DNA from: an uncultured bacterium | GTDB taxonomy: Bacteria; Bacillota; Clostridia; Oscillospirales; Oscillospiraceae | Length of the DNA stretch: 64,000 bases | Assembly: GCA_945873205.1 (NCBI GenBank) | Contig: CAMCCC010000002.1 | Coordinates: 1-64,000, forward strand | Reading direction: 5' to 3' | Shown: positions 17,661 to 27,067 of the stretch, in pieces | How positions within the stretch are numbered: position 1 is the stretch's first letter | How the letters are laid out: each line of letters begins with the position of its first letter | The notes under the pieces: model-generated | What the model saw: only the letters and a program-made list of their open reading frames with translations | The model's database searches: none | Told to the model about the DNA's origin: nothing | Position numbers and translations under genes: made by a program

Positions 17661-18075
17661 GCTAGCCCCCTGCCTGGATTCACCATGGGCCGGGAAGAAG
17701 GTAGAAGTTTAACGTTACGTTTACTACAGAGAGAAGAAAAGGCAGTAGACTTCTCTGGAAAACACCAGAAGTAGCAAGCCTGGCAATAAAAATATTGCTA
17801 AAAAAAGAAACAGCTCCCTTTTATCGACAAAAAATGCAAAAATAATGAAAAAATAGGAATAGCGCATAATTTGACAAGTTGTGTGTTGTCTCTATTAGTG
17901 AAACGGAAGCCAGCCAGAGAAAAAAGCTCTGACTGGCATATGACCACGTCCAGAACCATCGTAGCCAGAAGAGCCGAAAGGTCTTTTGGCTATGGTGGTT
18001 TTTTTGCGCTGCCGCTCCTCTCCTCTTCTGAGATTTTTGACTTTTCAAAAATTCAGAAGAATTGGAGGATCCGCC

Positions 18076-18528
18076 ATGTCACGGCGTAAGACAAAAGCTG
18101 AAAATATCAAAAATCCAGAGCATTATTTCAATAGCATGATAAAAAAGGAGCTTGAACGGGATAAAAATAAAACTGCCAAGTACCACACTATGTTTCTCTC
18201 TTACGATGAAATTACGGATATGGATTCCATTCGGATGAATCGGGATATCCTGCTCCAACTGGCAGCCAAGCAAGGCAAAGAGCTGCACAGCGGAGAAGCC
18301 CCATGGCTGTCCTGGTTTGAAAGTTTTGAAAACGAAACCCTCTACTTTGCAGTCCTGGAATTGACGCAACGGCAAAAATTCATACTGTACCTGCGCTTTT
18401 ATCTGGAGTATTCGCAGGAGCAAATTGGAGCGTTTCTGAACATCCCTCAACAGGCAGTATCAAGCAACATGCGCACCGCAATTAAAAAAATAAAAAAATA
18501 TTTTGTTGGAGGTTGTGAAAAGCCTTGA
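18076..18528 (+). CDS. small sigma-70-family/HTH protein of mobile-element type
   Basis: LTQRQKFILYLRFYLEYSQEQIGAFLNIPQQAVSSNMRTAIKKIKKYF (region 4-like HTH). Confidence 0.75.
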   Translation: MSRRKTKAENIKNPEHYFNSMIKKELERDKNKTAKYHTMFLSYDEITDMDSIRMNRDILLQLAAKQGKELHSGEAPWLSWFESFENETLYFAVLELTQRQKFILYLRFYLEYSQEQIGAFLNIPQQAVSSNMRTAIKKIKKYFVGGCEKP

Positions 18529-18946
18529 TTTTATCTCTACCTACAGTGAGGGGATATTTTCTCCTCACTGTCCCTTGAAAAGAGCATATCCGGCAGCTAA
18601 ATAACTTCAGCAGAGAAATAAGCGATTCGGAGGGTGCGCCAAGACCACCTGTGCAGGGCCTTGCTCCTGCATCAAACGAACGGCAGCAAGGTGCCCAGCG
18701 GTTCAGCCCATCCCAAAGCAGCCATGGCCGGCTGTTTCGCCATGATCTTCTCTGCCTACAATGGTACCCCTGCTCAGCCTCAGCCTTCACGCAAAGGGAG
18801 CAGCTCGGAGAGATCCTCGGAGGGGTGAGATTCCCGGAGTGCGTTGCCAAACGCAGTTTAGCTGTACGCCCACGCCTGGGGAAGTTGTGTCGAATACAGG
18901 CAAACCAGTAAGACAATTTGAAAAGTCTTGATATCAGAAGTCATGG

Positions 18947-18980
18947 AGGCCGCCTTCAAAAGCGGGCGGCCTCTATTTTT
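18947..18980 (+). terminator. terminator-like hairpin
   Basis: GAGGCCGCC...GGGCGGCCTC followed by TATTTTT. Confidence 0.7.
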
Positions 18981-19015
18981 GTGGTATCAAAACAATGTCT
19001 GGGAGGAGGTTTCCT

Positions 19016-19563
19016 ATGTTCATCCAAAGCAAAGAGATTGACTATTGTGGAATCATTATCCTGCTGCGCCAGCTGGTTCAGGCCGGCAAATCGTCTATCA
19101 GCTGGACAAGGTGGATTATATTGCCCTGATGGCGGCTTCTTACAACAGCCTGCGGCACCGCCAGGTGCTGACCGCCGATTTTGAGGACGTCTGTCAGGTG
19201 GACATTTCTCTGGAAGGTGCTGACTATACCCTGGTCACCGACGGCAAGGACAAGGACGACCAGCCGGTCTGGAAATACCAGGAAGAAGAAATTGAGATCG
19301 ACAGCTTCCAGAAGGAGCTGTACGCTCTGTCTGTCAATTCCCCGGAGGACTATACTACGGAAAAACCCAGCGGAAAGGAGGAAATCAGCCTCAGCCTTTA
19401 TCTGGACAATGAGCGCTGTCCCCAGATCAGCATCCAGCTCTACCGCTACGACGGGAACGACTGCCTGGCCCTGGTGAACGGGAAGCCCTTTGCCCTGATC
19501 CCCCGGGCCGACGCCGTTGATCTGATCGAGGCGGTCAACGCCATTGTGCTGAACGGGGTATAA
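19016..19563 (+). pseudogene. recombination scar: N-terminus of a SHOCT-like mobile-element ORF (MFIQSKEIDYCGIIILLRQLVQAGK) joined near 19085 to the C-terminal part of a DUF4340-like protein
   Basis: SD GGGAGGAGG + ATG at 19016 opens a frame that reads out of register at the junction; the downstream ORF lacks a plausible start and begins mid-domain. Confidence 0.55.
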
Positions 19564-19625
19564 GGCCAGTCCGGCACGGTTTCGGGCTTTCAGCCATTCC
19601 CCCTTTCGGATCAATTCATCTGCAC

Positions 19626-19672
19626 AGCGCCCACTTTGAAACTGCTCAGTTTCAAAAGGGGCGCTTTTTTAT
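19626..19672 (+). terminator. strong intrinsic terminator
   Basis: AGCGCCCACTTTGAAACTG/CAGTTTCAAAAGGGGCGCT + T-run. Confidence 0.85.
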
Positions 19673-19853
19673 AAAATATGCGGCATGGAACCCCTCTCTT
19701 TCTCATAAATGCAGTTTTTCCTTGCGGTCATGGCGTTCGTATGATATGATACTAAAACACACAAAAATATTGTGAAATATAATTATTTTATCCATATTTT
19801 GATTTGCTGTTTTGTCATTGTACGTTAGAAAACATGAGACAGGGAGAAGAAAG

Positions 19854-21764
19854 ATGAAAAAACTTGTATGTCTGTTGATGGCACTGGTTATGGCTGCAAC
19901 CATGTTGGCCGGCTGCGGAAGCCAGGATTCTGCCGGAAGGGATGACGGCAAAATCCAGATCAAAGTGCAGTATTTGTGCGGCAGAATGAATCTGGATCTG
20001 GAAGCGGTGCTGGAAGAGAAATTCCCTAATGTTGACATTGTGACAGATGAGCTTGTCGGCACCCCGGATTATATCGTCGCAAAAGAAATGGAGTACAATC
20101 TTGAGCCTGACATTTATCTTTATGAAGGCTTGTCCCATATGGATGATAAAATCATCGCGGAGAAATTCTACGATCTGTCCCAGGAGGAGTTTGTCAATCA
20201 TTTCTATCTTTCTGCAGTTTCGGAATGTATCAATGAGGATGGAGGACTGTATTATCTTCCGGGGCCGGTATATGTTTACGGCATCGTGTACGATAAGACA
20301 GCGTTTCAGGAGCTTGGGCTTGACGTTCCGCACAGCTACACAGAGTTTGTGAATCTTCTGAATGAAGTGCGGGCAATGAACCTGAAAGGAACAGAGCCGG
20401 ACGAAAACGACCCTGACGCACAGGTAACGGTGGATGTGGAGCCCTTTGTCCCCACGGTCAAATGGCCGGATATGTGGACCTTTATTTTTGATTCCTACAT
20501 TTATGACGATTACATCAAGGGCGTCGACAACGCCTTGTGGCTGGACAGATATCAGCAGGGAAACGAGAGCATGATCGGCCATATGGAGGGCGCCGCGGAA
20601 AAACTGATCCAGCTGTTTGATGACGGAATCCTGTCGCCGGCCTTCTGGGAGGTGCGGGCGCCTGTACGCACAGCGAAGCTTTACCGATACCACACATCGC
20701 TTATGACCATCGAATGTCAGTCGGCACAGGGCTTCAATGAGCGTGAACACGCAGATACGCCGGATAACCTTCATGAAATCGGCATGATGCCCTTTTATAC
20801 AAGCGACGAGGCAGACACGGATTATCTGATTTCCATGCCAAGATGTTATTTCGGCATGACCAAAAGAGCCGCTCAGGATGAGGCGAAGAGGGAAGCAATC
20901 CTTGCAATTTTCCATTTCCTCAGCACCATGGAAGGGCAGGACCTGATGATTGAGGGCGGAGGCGGAGAGATCAATCTGCTGAAAGAGAGCAATCTTACCG
21001 ACGCTCCCTTCTATGATGAAGTCAGGAATACCTTCCGCGGCGGAAGAGTCATAACCCGTTTTAATTTCGCTGGCAAGTCCGGCGCGGTGGAGTCCTATAT
21101 GCACGCCACAACCCCTGACCTTGCAGCGGGGAAAATAAGCGTGGAGGATTGGTTGAAAGAGGCGGACCGGGTCAGGGACGAAGCGCTGGAAAGCAAGCCG
21201 GCAGCGGAGCAGTCCTACGGTACGGTCAAAGAAACGCTTACCATGGAGGAAACAGCCGTTGTTGTGGGAGAAGCCTATCTGCACGCAACCGGTGCGGAGA
21301 TCGGGATTGTTCCGTGCAGAGCCAGCTTCGGTATGAAAAACCGGCTTTATCAGGGCGATATTACCGACAGCGCCATCGATACCGTAATGACTACAAGAAT
21401 GAGTGTGGGCACCGTTACCGAGGACCCAAACCATGTCAATCTCGTTACCGTGAAGATCACGGGGCAACAGCTCATGGATCTGCTGGAGGAAAACAAGGAT
21501 ACCTTTGTTGGTCTGGCGGGGCTTGATGTTGTGTATGATCCTTCCCGGCCGGAAGGCGAAAGATATGTCTCCATCAAGTACAGGGGAAAGGAAATCGGGC
21601 CTGAGGACGAATTCATCGCAGCTTCCGTAAAGGGCGCCGTGAAGAGTCTCCCCGTTGCAGCGTCATACGATGGGCTTGTTTTCCGTGATATGTTCATCAG
21701 CTACCTTGACAGTGTTGGCGGTGAAATTTCCGGAGCACCGCAAAGCCTGAAAATTGTGAAATAG
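19854..21764 (+). CDS. extracellular solute-binding lipoprotein with a C-terminal 5'-nucleotidase C-terminal-like domain
   Basis: Lipobox MLAGCGSQ; SBP family 1 pattern; C-terminus GEAYLHATGAEIGIVPCRASF...NLVTVKITGQQLMDLLEENKD resembles 5'_nucleotid_C. Confidence 0.75.
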   Translation: MKKLVCLLMALVMAATMLAGCGSQDSAGRDDGKIQIKVQYLCGRMNLDLEAVLEEKFPNVDIVTDELVGTPDYIVAKEMEYNLEPDIYLYEGLSHMDDKIIAEKFYDLSQEEFVNHFYLSAVSECINEDGGLYYLPGPVYVYGIVYDKTAFQELGLDVPHSYTEFVNLLNEVRAMNLKGTEPDENDPDAQVTVDVEPFVPTVKWPDMWTFIFDSYIYDDYIKGVDNALWLDRYQQGNESMIGHMEGAAEKLIQLFDDGILSPAFWEVRAPVRTAKLYRYHTSLMTIECQSAQGFNEREHADTPDNLHEIGMMPFYTSDEADTDYLISMPRCYFGMTKRAAQDEAKREAILAIFHFLSTMEGQDLMIEGGGGEINLLKESNLTDAPFYDEVRNTFRGGRVITRFNFAGKSGAVESYMHATTPDLAAGKISVEDWLKEADRVRDEALESKPAAEQSYGTVKETLTMEETAVVVGEAYLHATGAEIGIVPCRASFGMKNRLYQGDITDSAIDTVMTTRMSVGTVTEDPNHVNLVTVKITGQQLMDLLEENKDTFVGLAGLDVVYDPSRPEGERYVSIKYRGKEIGPEDEFIAASVKGAVKSLPVAASYDGLVFRDMFISYLDSVGGEISGAPQSLKIVK

Positions 21765-21790
21765 AAGTGTGTTGCAGAGGAGAGCCTATC

Positions 21791-24433
21791 GTGAGAAGAA
21801 ATCAGCTTAAAATGGCGCCCACGGTTGCGGGGATTCTCATCCTGTCGCTGCTGTTGACCTATTTCCTTATGGCAGGCACCATGAACTCCATAAACGACGT
21901 CAGCGAACAGGAAGCCCTTGCCCTTCTGACAGAAAACGCAGTGCAGATGGAGCACATCATAGAAAATCAGCTGACGAACAATTGGAAACAGATTGATACC
22001 GTGTGCGTGGCTCTGGAGCGTTCGCAAGCCCATTCGGTCAATGCGCTTGCTTCCTTTTTGCAGGATGTGTCAGCCGACGCATATGACATACTGCTGCTTT
22101 CGGATGATGGAACTTCCCTGGACAGAGCCGGCCAACAGGGCTTGAAGCAGATTACGAAGGACCTTCTGCCTTTGATGCAGGGTGAAGAAAAAATCCTTCT
22201 TCTGCGGCAGGATAAGGATACGGATCTTCTGGTGTTCGGAAAAAGGATTCCGCCTTTTTCCGTGGGCGCAGAGAAGATGGAATATCTGTTTGTGTACTAC
22301 AAGCTGGATTCCTATCTGGAGCTTCTGAAGATGGAATCCTTTGGGGGAAACGGGCAAATCCGCATCATCGACAGCAAGGGCACCACTCTGCTCCATTCCG
22401 ACAACCTCCCGGAGTCCGAAAACAGGTATCTGTTCTTCGGCACCTTCAGGGACGCAGCCTTTCTTAACCACGATGCAGTAAAGGACAGCGATTCCTTCCG
22501 GGAATATGTGCTTTCGGGAAAGAGTGATGCAATTCATGTTGTGCGGGACTCGGGAAAAAATGAAATCATCAGTTTTTCCCGGATTTCCAACACGGATTGG
22601 CACATCGTAATTTCCATAGACCAGTCCCTGGTCATGGGGACAAGGCTTTCCAGTGTGGAGAAGATCGGCAAAACCTCCCTGCTGGCAGTGATGTTCATTG
22701 TGTTGTTTTCTTTGCTCACGATCTCCTTGATCGTATATAAGTCTCAGAAGAAAACAAAGGCCCAGAACCGGGAGCTTGAAAAGCTCAATGAGCAGCTTCG
22801 TGAAAACAACGCCTCCCTGGAAGAGGCCAGGCATCTGGCGGAACAATCCTTCCATCTGGCTGAGAAGGCGAATAAAGCAAAGAGCGCCTTCCTTTCCAGC
22901 ATGTCCCACGACATCCGCACACCGATGAACGCGGTGATCGGCTTTGCCACGCTGGCGCTGGCCAATGCTGACAACGCGGAAAAAGTAAAGGTATATTTGG
23001 CGAAGATTCTCGCCTCCGGCAATCACCTGCTCTCCCTCATTAACGACATTCTGGATATGAGCCGTATTGAAAGCGGCAAGATTCACCTGGAAGAGACGGA
23101 GGCCAACCTATCCGACATCTTCCACGACATTAAAACCATTATCAGCGGTCAGATTCAGGCCAAAGAGATGGATCTCTATATGGACATCATGGATGTGACC
23201 GATGAGGATGTATTCTGTGACAAGACCCGGCTGAACCAGGTGTTGCTGAATCTGCTGTCCAACGCCATCAAATTCACGGCCCCCGGCGGCGCGGTGTCGG
23301 TCCGGGTGTCCCAGCTGCCCAATGCGCCCGAGGGGAAGGGCCTGTATGAGATTCGTGTGAAGGACACCGGCATCGGCATGAGCAAGGAATTTGCCGAAAA
23401 GATATTTGATCCTTTTGAACGGGAACGCACCTCCACCGTCAGCAAGATTCAGGGTACCGGCCTGGGCATGGCCATCACCAAAAACATCATTGATATGATG
23501 GGCGGCACCATTGAGGTACACACCGAGCAAGGGGTGGGCACCGAATTCGTGATCCGGCTGACCATGCGTCTGCAGTCCCAGCGCCGCAGGGTGGAAAAGA
23601 TCAAGGAGCTGGAAGGGCTGAAGGCTCTGGTGGTGGATGACGACTTCAACACCTGCGACAGCGTGACCAAGATGCTGGTGCAGGTGGGGATGCGTTCGGA
23701 GTGGACGCTCTCCGGCAAGGAGGCCGTCCTCCGTGCCAGACAGGCCATTGAAATCAATGACGCCTTCCACGCCTACATCATCGACTGGCGGCTGCCGGAT
23801 ATGAACGGCATCGAGGTCACCCGCCGGATCCGCGCCTTGGGGGATGACACCCCTGTCATTATCCTCACCGCTTACGACTGGTCGGATATCGAGGAGGAGG
23901 CAAGAGCCGCCGGTGTGACGGCGTTCTGCTCCAAGCCGATGTTTATGTCTGATTTGCGTGAAACGCTGATGACTGCCCTTGGTCAGCAGGAGGCCAGGAA
24001 GAAGCACATCCTGCCCGCTCCTCACGAATCGGAATTCTTTAAGGGGAAACACCTGCTGCTGGCTGAGGACAACGAACTGAACCGGGAAATTGCGTTGGAA
24101 ATTCTGAGCGGCTATGGCTTTGTGATCGACACGGTGGAAAACGGTGCGGCAGCCGTAGCGAAAGTGGCTGCTTCCAGGCCGGGCTGTTACGACCTTGTGC
24201 TGATGGATATTCAGATGCCGGTCATGGATGGCTGCGAAGCGACCCGGGCAATCCGCAAATTGGAGGAGCCTGCTTTGGCCAACATCCCCATTCTGGCAAT
24301 GACCGCAAACGCATTCGACGAGGATCGGAACGCCGCCATAGCCTGCGGAATGAACGGCTTCCTCTCCAAGCCCATTCAGATTGAGGAGCTGATCCAAACC
24401 CTGCAGAGCATATTCCAAACAGGCGCGGTATGA
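21791..24433 (+). CDS. hybrid sensor histidine kinase with two receiver domains
   Basis: N-terminal extracytoplasmic sensor, FLSSMSHDIRTPMNAVIGFA (HisKA), HATPase N/G boxes, two REC domains (LVVDDDFNTCDS; LLAEDNELNREIA...LVLMDIQMPVMDG). Confidence 0.92.
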   Translation: MRRNQLKMAPTVAGILILSLLLTYFLMAGTMNSINDVSEQEALALLTENAVQMEHIIENQLTNNWKQIDTVCVALERSQAHSVNALASFLQDVSADAYDILLLSDDGTSLDRAGQQGLKQITKDLLPLMQGEEKILLLRQDKDTDLLVFGKRIPPFSVGAEKMEYLFVYYKLDSYLELLKMESFGGNGQIRIIDSKGTTLLHSDNLPESENRYLFFGTFRDAAFLNHDAVKDSDSFREYVLSGKSDAIHVVRDSGKNEIISFSRISNTDWHIVISIDQSLVMGTRLSSVEKIGKTSLLAVMFIVLFSLLTISLIVYKSQKKTKAQNRELEKLNEQLRENNASLEEARHLAEQSFHLAEKANKAKSAFLSSMSHDIRTPMNAVIGFATLALANADNAEKVKVYLAKILASGNHLLSLINDILDMSRIESGKIHLEETEANLSDIFHDIKTIISGQIQAKEMDLYMDIMDVTDEDVFCDKTRLNQVLLNLLSNAIKFTAPGGAVSVRVSQLPNAPEGKGLYEIRVKDTGIGMSKEFAEKIFDPFERERTSTVSKIQGTGLGMAITKNIIDMMGGTIEVHTEQGVGTEFVIRLTMRLQSQRRRVEKIKELEGLKALVVDDDFNTCDSVTKMLVQVGMRSEWTLSGKEAVLRARQAIEINDAFHAYIIDWRLPDMNGIEVTRRIRALGDDTPVIILTAYDWSDIEEEARAAGVTAFCSKPMFMSDLRETLMTALGQQEARKKHILPAPHESEFFKGKHLLLAEDNELNREIALEILSGYGFVIDTVENGAAAVAKVAASRPGCYDLVLMDIQMPVMDGCEATRAIRKLEEPALANIPILAMTANAFDEDRNAAIACGMNGFLSKPIQIEELIQTLQSIFQTGAV

Positions 24434-24616
24434 ACATTTTTTGCATGGCCCTGTTTGAATCGCATTCCCAATGGAAAAAAGTTTTAAGCGCCGGTTTGGT
24501 GGTCTTGATGGCCACACAGACCGGCGCTTTTTCTTTTTCCAAAAGCAATTTTTATGCAGGGAGAAAAGGAAGCACTCCCTCGATTTGTTTCATGGAGAAG
24601 GACTGCTCCCGGGCCT

Positions 24617-25000
24617 TCAAAGCTCGTTGGGCATTTTCCATGCGTCATGGTCCGTGTGCAAAAGCGCATGGGCTTTGTGAGAAAGGGGTTTTTCAAAGAA
24701 GCGCTCATAGGCCGCAACGACGGCCGGGTTTTCGTGGGAGAACCGCAGCGTATTCTCCCTGTCCAGGCAATAGAGGCTCTGTGCCCGGTCCAGCTCACGG
24801 GTGGCGATGGAGAGGTCCACATCCTGTCCTGCCCCGGCATCATTCATGACCGGGAGGGCGCACTCGTGCTTTTTCGCAACGCAGGGCATGATGGATACGC
24901 AGAAAAGTCTTGACGGGTCAACGTCCAGAAGATTCGCCTAATAGCTCTTGACCACGGCACCGAACATCTGCTGCAGTGCTTGTGAGGCTTCCTCCGTTTT
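24617..25000 (-). pseudogene. degraded C-terminal half of an [FeFe]-hydrogenase catalytic subunit
   Basis: QQMFGAVVKSY*ANLLDVDPSRLFCVSIMPCVAKKHECALPVMNDAGAGQDVDLSIATREL then an abrupt jump to DRAQSLYCLDRENTLRFSHENPAVVAAYERFFEKPLSHKAHALLHT; in-frame stop plus internal deletion. Confidence 0.8.
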
Positions 25001-25025
25001 TTCATTAAAAGCATCGTGACCCGAT

Positions 25026-26261
25026 TTACCAGCTGACAATTTTGCCGGCAACCTCCCGGTTGAATTCCGCTTTGATTTTTTCCAGATGCTCCGGCTCGGT
25101 CATCAGACGATAGGCCGTCATGGCAAAGCCTTTGACAAAGTCAAGGCCGTTGTCCAGCGCTGCCGGGCGGCAGGCCTGGGCGGCGAACTCCTTGGTATGG
25201 GGCCCATAGGGTACGTCGGTGAAGGGGTTGCCCGTTCCCACATATCCCTCCGGCAGGCCCATACCAAAGCTGAGTTGGATGGCCGGGCAGTGATAGCTCA
25301 CATCCCCCACATCGGAGGAGCCGGGCATGGTCATGTTGCCCAGCTTGAGCATGGGATGTCCCAGCGCCTCCATCTGCTCACAGGCCAGGTCGGACAGATA
25401 CACGTTGGTGCAGGTGTCCATGAAATCTTCGTCGTACTTGCTGATTTTGACGGTGCAGCCGGTGCCCAGAGCGGCGGCCTGGGCGCAGGCCTTCACCCGC
25501 TCGGTCAGCGGCTTCACGTCCGCCACCTTGTTGCTTCTGATGTTGAAAAGCGCCTCGGTGTAATCGGGGATCACGTTTACGGCGGAGCCGCCCTTGGTGA
25601 TGATGCCATGGATTCTTGCGTCCGGCTTGGTCTGCTGGCGCAGGGCGTTGACCAGATTGAAGAAGTTGATCATGGCGTCCAGGGCATTCAGGCCGGTTTC
25701 GGGGGCGCCTGCCGCATGGGCCGGCCTGCCGAAGAATTCAAAGCGCAGGGCCTGGATTGCCAGCGTGTTGAGGGATTCCACATCCACATGGCCGGGATGG
25801 GCCATCATCACCACGTCGAAGCCGTCAAAGGCACCCTTGGCGGCCATGGGCACCTTGGCGCCGGCGGTCTCCTCCGCCGGGCAGCCGATCACATGGATCT
25901 CCCCGCCGAATTCCTCCACCAGCTCCCGGATGGCGATGCCGGAGCCCACGCCCACCATGGCGATCAGGTTGTGGCCGCAGGCGTGGCCAAGCTCCGCCAG
26001 GGCGTCGTACTCGGTCAGCATGGCGATCTTCACACCGGGCTTTGCACCCTTATAGGAAGCGTGGAAAGCGGTGGGAATGTCGCAGAAATGGTCTGCCACT
26101 TCAAAGCGGTATTTTTTCAGCAGCTCCACCTGCCACTGGCAGGCTTTGAATTCCTCATGCCCCAGCTCCGGGTTGGCGTGGAGGTTTAAGGCCAGTTCTT
26201 TCAGTTCCGGCGCTGCCTGCTGAACGACGGCGTCGATTTTATCCAGAATTCTTTGTTCCAT
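25026..26261 (-). CDS. M20-family amidohydrolase (AbgB/aminobenzoyl-glutamate hydrolase-like)
   Basis: NPELGHEEFKACQ, AMLTEYDALAELGHACGHNLIA, GCPAEETAGAK, MPGSSDVGDVSYHCPA. Confidence 0.9.
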   Translation of the reverse strand: MEQRILDKIDAVVQQAAPELKELALNLHANPELGHEEFKACQWQVELLKKYRFEVADHFCDIPTAFHASYKGAKPGVKIAMLTEYDALAELGHACGHNLIAMVGVGSGIAIRELVEEFGGEIHVIGCPAEETAGAKVPMAAKGAFDGFDVVMMAHPGHVDVESLNTLAIQALRFEFFGRPAHAAGAPETGLNALDAMINFFNLVNALRQQTKPDARIHGIITKGGSAVNVIPDYTEALFNIRSNKVADVKPLTERVKACAQAAALGTGCTVKISKYDEDFMDTCTNVYLSDLACEQMEALGHPMLKLGNMTMPGSSDVGDVSYHCPAIQLSFGMGLPEGYVGTGNPFTDVPYGPHTKEFAAQACRPAALDNGLDFVKGFAMTAYRLMTEPEHLEKIKAEFNREVAGKIVSW

Positions 26262-26280
26262 TTTTTCTTCCGTTCCGCGC

Positions 26281-27045
26281 TCATTCTGCCGCGGCTTCGG
26301 CGGCTTCCGTTGCCTCTTCCGGCATGTCCACGGTGATGACGCCCTTCTTGTACAGCTTCTTACTGATCAGGTAAACCATGGGGATGCACAGGATCATGAT
26401 GATTCCTTCCAGTGCCTCGTAGAGCTCGGGAATGATCAGGTACAGGATGATGCAGACGATAAAGGGGACAATGGCCGCCAGCAGCCGCTTGTGGATCACC
26501 ACGCCGCCGCCCACATCGTCGCTCATCATGCCCAGGAACAGGCAGCCGAACAGGGCCGGCAGCACATAGGTGGCCGCGGTGGAAACCACGGGAGAGGACA
26601 GGAAGGGCTGCAGGGGCGTCAGCAGCAGCACGCCTACCACCAGCATCAGGGTGGTGACCAGGGCAGAAACGGCCACGCTGATGCCGGCCACGGCGTCGGC
26701 GGCGGGAGTGCCCTGCCGCAGGTTGGCAATCTTCAGGGCGTTCATGGCCGCGGGGAGCTTCAGGTTCAGCACGTTGCCGGTGACCAGGGAGATGTAATAG
26801 GAAGAACCCATAACCGGGACTTCCACAAAGGATTCGGCAATGCCCAGCGGAACAAAGATGGCGCACAGGCCGCCGGCAGCGATCAGCAGGTCGCTGAATT
26901 TGGGAATGGCGTCAAAATACACGCTGATGATGGTGGGGATGGCAAAGAAGATGATAATCGCAATACCCAGAACGCAAAAGCCGATCCGGTGCATCTGATC
27001 ATAGTAGGTCTTTTCATCCACAACTTTGATTACGTTTTTATCCAT
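26281..27045 (-). CDS. multi-TM membrane protein, putative transporter subunit
   Basis: Multiple hydrophobic segments; operonic with the DUF5058-like and M20 genes. Confidence 0.7.
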   Translation of the reverse strand: MDKNVIKVVDEKTYYDQMHRIGFCVLGIAIIIFFAIPTIISVYFDAIPKFSDLLIAAGGLCAIFVPLGIAESFVEVPVMGSSYYISLVTGNVLNLKLPAAMNALKIANLRQGTPAADAVAGISVAVSALVTTLMLVVGVLLLTPLQPFLSSPVVSTAATYVLPALFGCLFLGMMSDDVGGGVVIHKRLLAAIVPFIVCIILYLIIPELYEALEGIIMILCIPMVYLISKKLYKKGVITVDMPEEATEAAEAAAE

Positions 27046-27067
27046 GATGGTGTCCTCCTTCCTTCTA

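Noticed and set aside
19815-21467. 550-aa minus-strand ORF
   Set aside because: Antisense to the solute-binding protein gene, which has lipobox and domain evidence.
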